NCBI GenBank assembly: GCA_039654915.1
Contig: CM077595.1
Span: 44,423,501-44,487,500, forward strand
Reading direction: 5' to 3'
Source: Aquilaria yunnanensis
Lineage: Eukaryota > Streptophyta > Magnoliopsida > Malvales > Thymelaeaceae
DNA: 64,000 nucleotides
Of the stretch, positions 57,201 to 64,000 are shown piece by piece (within the stretch, counting starts at the first letter, position 1; each line of letters begins with the position of its first letter). The position numbers were made by a program, and so were the translations under genes. The notes below the pieces were generated by a model. It was not told the origin of the DNA and did not search any database. It worked only from the letters and a program-made list of their open reading frames with translations.

Positions 57201-59757
57201 CTTCGGTTTTCACAAAGTTGCTCTTATGGGCCGAGATGCTTCGCTTCTTTTGCCGGACAGGCTTTGCTTCCGAGCTTCCTTTGAGGCTATGTTGTATTAT
57301 GCCAGGGTACACCCCTAGCATGTCTTTCGGCGAGTAGGCAAAGAGATCTTTATTTTCCAGTAGAAAAGATACAAGGTTTTTCTTGTCACCTTCGGGCAAG
57401 CTCTTCCCTATTCGGGTAGATTGTCCCGGGACAAGTTCCACTGTTTCTGTTTCCGCTCTCGGGGGTTCTCCTTCTTTGCCCTTCTCTGGTGCCTTTGCCT
57501 CCATTGTTTGTGCGAGGTTATTTGCTGGAGCTTTTCGCGCTTTCACAAACACCTTCTTTACCTCGGCTTGATCTATGAAGACCTCCGCATCCCCATCCTT
57601 GGTGGTGAATGTGATAGTCAAGTACTTCACATCAGGGCGAATGTGCAGGTTTCCCTGTGTCTGCCTTCCAAGGATGGCGTTGTTCAAAGAAGGAACGTCC
57701 ATGACGATAAACCTCGCCATTGTGGAGGCGTACAACTCAGCTGTTCCGTCGACCAAAGTTCCTTTCATCATCAGGGGGAGATCAATCCATCCGAGGACAG
57801 GTAGTTCGAACGGCCCAACCCCGAAGGTGGGCGAGGTGACAGGCTTGAGCTCGCTGCTGGAGATGTCCAAATTCGGTAGTAAATGCGAGAATAGGACGTC
57901 AGTATTTGATCCATCATCAAGCAGCACCCTTTTGACGTCCCAGTTCCCTATCCTTGCCATGATTAGCAGCGGATCGTCATGGGGGAAGATGACGGTGGAT
58001 CCATCCTTGCGAGCCAGTTTCTTTGCTGGACTCTGATATTCCATGACCGTAATCTCTCTGGCCTTCCGCTTTCTTTCCGAGGATGGGAGCCCCGTGGTGA
58101 TGGTTTGTATCACCCCTGCAGGAGGAGGAGGGCGCTTTTTCGGACTTCTGTTCCTCCGTCTGTTGGAGTTGTAGTACTCGTCTTCGGCCCTTTCTTCCTC
58201 ATCTTTTCTTCCTTTTGGGGAACGCATCTGCAGATATTTCCGAAGTTGGCCGAGTTTTATCAGCGACTCAATGTACTTCTTCAATTCGAAGCAGTCTTCG
58301 GTGTCGTGGCCATGGTCGCGGTGAAACTGGCATAACTTCTTGATGTTTTTCTTGTTATCAGCGGTCATGGCCCTTGGCCTCCGAATCTGCGTCCCCTGCC
58401 TTTCCAGCGCCATGAGGATGTTTGTCCGTGTAGTGCTCAGGGGTGTGAAGCTTTGAAGTTTGTTTCCCCACATCCTCCGAGGTCGTCCTCCCTGTTCAGT
58501 TGGATGTCGGGCTTGCTGATTGGACCCTTCGGCGTGGTTGTGATCGGACTTCGGCCCAGCCATTCTCAGCTCCTCGGCGGTCATGTGCTGTTCGGCCCTT
58601 CGATAAAATTCTCCGAGGGTGTCCAGGGGGTCCTTCGAGAACTCATAGAACAGCTGTGAGTCTCGCCGAAGGCCCCGTGTCATGGCGAGGATGCGTACTT
58701 CGGGCCGGAAGTCTGGGACGCTTAGAGCTTCCCTGTTGAATCTTTCGACATAGTCTCGGATGGTTTCTCCGTTTCTCTGCTCTATGTCGAACATTTGAAC
58801 AGGCATCTTTGCCGTTGGCCGGCTTCTAATGAATTGTTGCGCAAAGGCCGTAGACAACTCCTGGAACTCAGTGATGGCTCCTGGGGGCAATAAGTTGTAC
58901 CACGCAGTTGCTGGTCCCGTGAGGGTGACCTCGAAGCATTTACACATGGTAGCGTCGTCAGCACCATGTATTATCATGCTGTGTCTGTTCTTGGTTAGAT
59001 GGGCCTGCAGATCAGTGCGTCCATCATAAACCTCCAGCCGAGGTACCCTGAAGTCGCCTGGCATGGCTGCCTCGACCACGACATGGGTGAATAGGGACCC
59101 TTCTTCGCAGAAGGCTCCCGTCAGCCTGTCCCGAACGGGTTTGCGAGCTACCTGCTTTTCCACCCTGTCTAGCCGTGCTAGTATCCTTTCTATGAGAACT
59201 ATGGCGTTAGGTTCTTCCTCTGGGAATGGAGATCGTCGGTGCCTCTTCGGGGAGCGAGTTTGGCGCTGAGGGGACAGGGACCTCGCCTCTAGCGATGAAC
59301 TCCTTCGCTGTGGGACTTTCGGTCGCTTGGACCCAGTTTGTGCCACAGGCCATTTCCCGAGGGGTATATTCTCCGTAGACGACTCTTCGCGCTAGTCTCC
59401 ACTTCCCGAACTGCGATGAGTCGACCTCAGGCTTTTCTCTCGGGCGCGTGCAGGTGAGGGAGGTCTTTGGGCTTGTGCCTGCTGTGACCACCTTCGGTCG
59501 ATCTGCTGTGTCATTTCGGCCACGACCAAATGCTGAAACTCCCTCATAAAGCTCATAGTGATTACTAGAGGGCGGTCTTCCTCAGGCGCAGAAATCCCTG
59601 GGAGTGTTTGCTCAGTAGCCGGTTGTGTCTCAGGCACGGACGGAGACCTCGGGAGTCCCTTGTCCTTAGAACGCCGAGTTTCAACGACGGCGATCTCAGA
59701 GTGGGTTCCCACAGACGGCGCCAAATGATGCCCAAGGGCTTCATCGTTGGGAGTCAT
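54266..59757 (-). pseudogene. gag-pol polyprotein of element C, lightly disrupted
   Basis: Frame from an ATG inside the 5' LTR (59757) to a stop at 54266. It is broken by a TAG at 59394-59392, a TGA at 56166-56164 (CGA in A) and a 7-bp deletion near 54885 that shifts the frame within integrase. Between the two stops, 59346-56164 is 1,060 codons open, covering gag, protease (DDGS region ~57900), RT (YVDD at 56799-56788) and the start of the first RNase H. The piece 56106-54862 holds the second RNase H (LHVDGA) and integrase through ADNGSQF. The last integrase glutamate region and the C-terminus follow in the shifted frame, the last 116 codons being 54616-54266. Same domain order as element A. 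Confidence 0.92.
59706..59723 (-). other. Primer-binding site of element C, intact
   Basis: TGGCGCCGTCTGTGGGAA on the minus strand, two bases after the LTR end at 59726. It serves as reference for the decayed sites in A and F. Confidence 0.85.
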
Positions 59758-60585
59758 GGTGACTGATGGAGGGACTCCAGGAGAGGAAGAACGCCTGGTG
59801 GCCGGTTTGCCCAAGGGAGAGTGCCTGGGATGTTCAGAAAAAGTGGGTTACGAGGTCCCCGGGGTGTTTTTCTGGGGAGGAGCCTCCGATGCCCAAGTCA
59901 GTGGTGCTGAGAGAAGGCAGAGGAAATAGCACTGAGGGGTTCAGTGAACTCGCCTGGTCGTATTTTCTCAGAGTGAGGAGTCAGGATATTTGCCAGCCAT
60001 TTGCCAGGGTGTATTCCCTGGTATTTATAGAGGTGTCTAGCCCGTTTAGATCGTGACACGTCTTTGGTCGGATGTTCTCTGAATGTCTGGGCGTAGAGGA
60101 CAGGTAGCTGGTGGCAGGCTTCCTTGAGCCTTGAGCCGAGACGGGCCATGATGTGATTTTGATGGCGTCGGCGTGTCAAAGCGCCGTTTGAGGTGGCTTG
60201 TGACGTCTGTGGGCGACATGTCAGAGGCTTCCTTAAATGCTCCTGCTGTACTCCCAAGGTCCCTAGGTCAGGTCGTCCTGTAGTACGAACTATGCCACTT
60301 CGGGAAACATGCCCATAGTTCGGGGGTTCCCAGATTCAGGGAGTTCCGCCTTCGGGAAGATCATGTTCGGCCCGCCCTAGCTGGTGCCACTTTTTCGAAG
60401 GTGGTGCGTTTACTATCCTCGGGGGGGCTAATAGTATCCTCAGGTTTCCTGGCGTGCCGAGCTCGGGCTCTTCGGCTTTTCTCCAAGGTGTGTGATCCCA
60501 CCTTTTTTCGGGTAACGCCAGATCTCCTGGCCATTCTGGTGGCAGGGAGTTCGGCCAGGCGGAGGCGATAGTCCTTCAGCTATCA
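59726..60585 (-). repeat. 5' LTR of element C
   Basis: 860 bp with TATA box (TATAAATA, minus) at 60029-60022. The gag ATG (59757) lies 31 bases inside its end. Confidence 0.92.
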
Positions 60586-60590
60586 GTCCT

Positions 60591-61382
60591 ATATTCACTT
60601 CTCCTTACAGGATGCCTATCACAGAGTTGAATGACCTCAAGAAACAACTTGATGAACTTCTTGAGAAAGGGTTCATAAGGCCAAGCATTTTACCATGGGG
60701 AGCTCTAGTTCTCTTTCTCAAAAAATAAGGATGGATCATTGAGACTATGCATTTACTATAGGAAGCAAAATGCAGTGACTATCAAGAACAAATATTCACT
60801 CCCTATGATTGAAAATGTATTTGATAACTTAAGGGAGCTAAGATCTTCTACAAGATTAATTTGAGATATGGATACTTATAGTTGAGAGTAAAGGAAGAGG
60901 ACATTCCTAAGACTAGATTCAGCACTAGATATGGGCATTATGATTACACAGTCATGCGATTTGCTTTGACTAATGCCCTAGTTGCTTTCATGGACCTGAT
61001 GCACAAGGTGTTCAGACCATATCTGGATAAATTTGTGGTTGTGTTTATTAATGACATCCTAGTGCATTCCAAGAATGAAAATGAACATGAACATCATCTT
61101 AAAATTGTATTACGGACTCTGTTAGAACATCAGCTTTATGCCAAGTTATCCAAGTGTGAATTTTGGATGAGGGAAGTGTCTTTCCTAGGACACATCATAG
61201 ATGCACAATGCCTTAAGGTAGACTCTGATAAGGTCAAGGCAGTGCAAGAATGGGAAAGACCAAAGACTGTAAAGGAAATCAGAAGTTTCCTAGGATTAGC
61301 TTGCTACTATAGAAGATTTGTATCAGGCTTCCATGATTGCCTTAGTTCTTACTCATTTGACCAAGATGGGTCAAGGGTTTGA
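60591..61382 (+). pseudogene. Reverse transcriptase of element D, second part
   Basis: Continues the frame cut at 49662: [26 protein letters not shown], then stops around 60728-60860, then the best piece 60882-61382 with [20 protein letters not shown] and the catalytic region [13 protein letters not shown], where the usual first D of the D-D pair is N. It ends with KFLGH-type (SFLGHIIDA) and [15 protein letters not shown] motifs. Beyond 61382 an RT-end segment (WTKKSKKNF.ALKKRLIEDSLL) runs to about 61447 and then jumps into integrase, so RNase H is deleted. Confidence 0.85.
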
Positions 61383-61449
61383 GTGGACTAAGAAGTCTAA
61401 AAAGAATTTCTAGGCGCTCAAGAAGAGGTTGATTGAAGACTCACTTCTG

Positions 61450-62045
61450 GTGTGCAAACATGAAGAGAGACATAGCTACTTATGTCTCCAAGTGTCCCAT
61501 ATGCCAGACGGTAAAGGTAGAGCACTAGAAGCCAGCTGGTACCCTACAGACTCTACCTATTCCAGTAAGGAAGTCGAGCAACATAACCATGGACTTTTTG
61601 ACTAAGTTGCCTATGACCAGATTAAGGCATGACACAATCTGGGTCATTATGGATAGGCTAACCAAATGTGCCCATTTCTTACCTATGAAACTCACAGATT
61701 GTCTAGAGAAGTTGGCTCAGATGTATATCCAAAAGATAGTGAGATTACTTGGAGTACCAGATTCCATTTTATCTGATAGATATCCAAGATTTATAGCTCA
61801 ATTTTGGAGTTCTTTTCATAAATCAGAAAGCACTTGGAGCCAAAATCCACCTGAGTACTACTTATCATCCTTAGATAGATGGGCAATCTGAAAGGGTGAT
61901 ACAGATACTGGAAGACATGCTCATGAGCTGTGTGTTTGCTTTCAATGATGAATAGGACCAACACTTGCCATTAGTGGAATTCTCATACAACAATGGTTAC
62001 CAAACCATCATTGGCATGTTACCTTATGAAGCATTATAAGGAAGA
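61450..62045 (+). pseudogene. Integrase catalytic core of element D
   Basis: Begins at the CPICQ half of the zinc-binding domain (~61495-61510). Then MDFLTKLPMT with the first catalytic D (ORF 61589-61891), ILSDRYPRF with the second D (N or G expected after D is R here), and a shifted segment containing GQSERVIQILEDM with the catalytic E near 61885. Frameshifts at about 61830 and stops near 61950 and 62038 interrupt it. Confidence 0.8.
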
Positions 62046-62665
62046 ATGTGCATGACACCCCACTATTGGGGGGAAGCCTCAAATCTACTAGAGTTGGGTC
62101 CCAAAATTATTGAAGAAACTACTACCAAAATCAAGAAAATTCAAGATAGATTAAAAGCAGCCAATGAAAGGACCATAGCCTATGTGAACAAAAGAATAAG
62201 AGACTTGGAATTTGAGGTTGGTGACAATGTTTGGCTAAAAGTTGCGCCAACCAAAGGCACTGTCAAATTTTGCAGAAGAACTAAGTTAGCTCTAATATAC
62301 ACAGGTCCTTATGAGATATTGGATAGAGTTGTCAAGGTAGCATACAGGTTAGCTCTACCGCTAAGCATGTCAAGTGTTCATATTATTTTTCACATCAGTA
62401 TGCTTAAAAAGTGTCTATTGGACACAAAGCATGCTAATGTAGTGGAAGACATACAGTTGGAACCTAACTTGGCATATGAAGAGAAACCTATAGCTATCTT
62501 AGCCAAGGATACCATAAGGTTAAGAAACAAGCTCATTCTTATGTTTAAAGTTCAGTGGTCACACCACTCTGAAAGAGAAGCAACCTGGGAAATTGAAATG
62601 GACCTCATGGAAAGGTATCTTGAAGAATACGTAAAGCTACAGGCTATATTGGAGGACCAAAACTT
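62046..62665 (+). pseudogene. Integrase C-terminus and chromodomain of element D
   Basis: Open from 62046. A helical region rich in K and I (IKKIQDRLKAANERTIAYVNKR) is followed by the GPY/F-type module (FEVGDNVWLKVAPTKG, then YTGPYEILDRV, VAYRLALP, FHISMLKKC). After it comes a chromodomain-like segment (~62475-62630: KPIAILAKDTIRLRNK, then FKVQWSHHSEREATWE and MERY). Chromodomains in such integrases are thought to steer insertion toward particular chromatin. The reading frame runs on into the LTR, so the natural stop near the polypurine tract is lost. Confidence 0.85.
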
Positions 62666-62680
62666 TAAAGGGGGGAGGAT
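62666..62680 (+). other. Polypurine tract of element D
   Basis: AAAGGGGGGAGGAT directly before the 3' LTR start TGTTACCACC at 62681. Confidence 0.8.
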
Positions 62681-64000
62681 TGTTACCACCTCACAAAAAT
62701 GGGAGAACTACAAGTTTGGCAAAATGTCTACAAGCCGTTATATTGTGTAATTATCTTCATAGTGATTGAAGTGTATGGGGTAAATGGTATAATGAACACC
62801 TCCTTAAAAGTGTTCCAAGTTGGTAACTTGGTCCCCAAGAAAACCCATAAGGATTGTTTGTTTGTCAAGCAACCTATTGAATTTTTTTGAAAGGTTTTAG
62901 AAATTCGGGCACTCAATTGCAAAACTTTCACAAAAGAGATTTGGAGAGCTATGAGAAGGATATGAATGGTATGAAAGTTCTATTGGAAGACCAAATTGCT
63001 CATAGAAGACAAGTTTGGACAAAGGAAACACTAAAGGCATTAAGGACCTGAATGTCTTAGTGTAAACCTAAGGGTTATCCTAGGAAGCGGTAAAGTTGTG
63101 GGGTTATCCCACCTAGGGGAGGCTGGTTTTGGCTTGTAAATGGGTAAAAAATGTTGGGCACATGTGGACTAATGAGTTTAAGACCAAAAAACCATAATTA
63201 GTGAGAAGGGAAATGGCATAAAGCAAGGTTAAGCTTTTAAGTGTGTTTTGCACCCTTAAGCTCATTTAAGCCCATTTATGTGGCCAACTTACTTATCTCT
63301 CTCCCATTTTTAGCTTCCTCTAGCCCAAGAAGATAGCCACACTTCCTCCGTAGCCACCATACGATCAAACTCAAAACTGCTTGCATTTGAAGTCAATAAG
63401 GCACAATTGGAAGCTATCTGGTGCTATTAGTTGAGTGCACCTAGGATCAAGCTCCAATTTTAGCATACCCATCAAGGTAAGGGTTCTCTTGCTCTCATGG
63501 GTTGTTTTCTACATTTTCAAGCAACCATGGAGCTAGGGCTAAGCTTGGAAGAGAGCCATGAGGTTGATAAACCAAGCTTAGTGAGGGGAGTGCACATATC
63601 AAAGGTTTTGTGACCTAGTGTGAAGTGCACAAAGATGGAAGTGAAATGAGGGTTTCTAGAGCCCAAAGTTAGCACTAACTAGTGTTAAAATCCTCCTAAG
63701 ACCAAACCTTAGCTTAAGGAGGGCTGCCATAGTGATTTACTTAAGCTTATTACATGTTTTATGGACTTACCTATGGTTTATGTTGCTGCCACATTTCATG
63801 TGTTTGTTGGTTGTGAATGGCTACTGCATTTGGTTCCTATATATTGTATATATGCATTGTGGTTTTGTTTCCTAGTGTCTTTGGATGCAGGTTTTAATGA
63901 TCGTTACTTTTCCTTAGCAAACCAAGTGTTTCCCATACTAAGTTTCACAATGAAACTCCCCTCAATTATGTCATTTCAGGTCCAACTGAAAGATCACATT
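62681..64000 (+). repeat. 3' LTR of element D, continues past the edge
   Basis: Starts TGTTACCACCTCACAAAAAT and is collinear with the 5' LTR from 36433, for example ..AAGGATTG.TTGTTTGTCAAGCAACCTAT.. near 62850. About 1.3 kb are in the window. It has no G insertion at the position where G1 sits in the 5' LTR, showing that G1 arrived after D integrated. Confidence 0.88.

Larger units (their letters stand above)
49663..60585 (-). mobile_element. Complete Tat-type Ty3/gypsy retrotransposon, element C
   Basis: A 10,923-bp element on the minus strand. Both LTRs are 860 bp (59726-60585 is 5', 49663-50522 is 3'). TSD GTCCT at 49658-49662 and 60586-60590. It is inserted in RT of element D. It has the same structure as A, with an intact primer site. 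By eye there are about 15 differences in the first ~345 aligned LTR bases, so it is comparable in age to A or somewhat older. gag-pol has only two stops and one 7-bp deletion and is the best-preserved coding region in the window. Confidence 0.94.
36433..64000 (+). mobile_element. Chromovirus D (Tekay/Del-like), interrupted by G array and element C
   Basis: Starts TGTTACCACTTC at 36433 and continues past the right edge. Parts in order: 5' LTR (36433-37559 and 38976-39975), tRNA-iMet primer site, gag start (40142-40553, in three tandem copies), gag (47963-48790), protease (49043-49423), RT (49590-49662, then 60591-61382), integrase (61450-62050), chromodomain (~62475-62630), polypurine tract (62666-62680), 3' LTR from 62681. 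The chromodomain and the iMet primer site place it among chromoviruses; the Tekay/Del assignment rests on the chromodomain position. RNase H is deleted and all genes carry stops. Confidence 0.85.

Noticed and set aside
57092..58335. Plus-strand ORFs opposite element C gag-pol
   Set aside because: Mirror frames of the 1,060-codon gag-pol ORF on the minus strand.

Overview
The window is plant nuclear repetitive DNA, made almost entirely of nested LTR retrotransposons. I find no convincing host gene, tRNA gene, rRNA gene or CRISPR array. A plant host is indicated by Ty3/gypsy elements of Tat type (dual RNase H, antisense gene) and chromovirus type (chromodomain, tRNA-iMet primer site), by a Ty1/copia family, and by many solo LTRs with 5-bp target-site duplications (TSDs). 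The species cannot be read from the sequence.

Family labels used here: A, B and C are copies of one Tat-type gypsy family with ~860-bp LTRs (TGATAGCC..CATCA). D is a chromovirus with ~2-2.5 kb LTRs (TGTTACC..GGTAACA). E is a second element with a tRNA-iMet primer site and LTRs ending GTGTCA. F is an old relative of A/B/C. G is a copia-type family with 1,416-bp LTRs (TGTTAG..CCAACA).

Layout: 1-~140 is a D LTR scrap. 523-14051 is a solo D LTR (minus, TSD CTATT) inside E-like DNA, and it contains complete element A (1207-12246, plus, TSD CACTT). 14057-15890 is an E LTR followed by its primer site. 15908-18310 is degenerate. 18316-19729 is a solo G LTR (minus, TSD GTATA). 19780-25377 is truncated element B (minus), fused to an E LTR end at 25378-25846. 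25930-27559 is the F LTR and gag. 27560-29253 is an E LTR (minus). 29254-34147 is an internally deleted copia element G. 34148-34296 is more F gag. 34297-36432 holds D LTR pieces. From 36433 past the right edge runs one chromovirus D. Its 5' region is a tandem array (37560-47957, exact 2,994-bp period) and its reverse transcriptase is split by complete element C (49663-60585, minus, TSD GTCCT).

Two results stand out. First, the array looks like the product of unequal recombination between two solo G LTRs that had inserted separately into D. The outer LTRs carry their own TSDs (CGCAC and CTATG), while the inner two carry CTATG on the left and CGCAC on the right and are sequence hybrids of the outer two. 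Second, A, B and C each carry, opposite to gag-pol, the same four-exon gene with its own TATA box. Exon lengths are conserved (841, 411, 260 and ~680-690 nt) and the spliced length is a multiple of three once one single-base deletion is allowed for. The gene is flanked by two family-specific repeat blocks. All protein genes in the window are broken by stops, frameshifts or deletions, so any active element would lie elsewhere in the genome.
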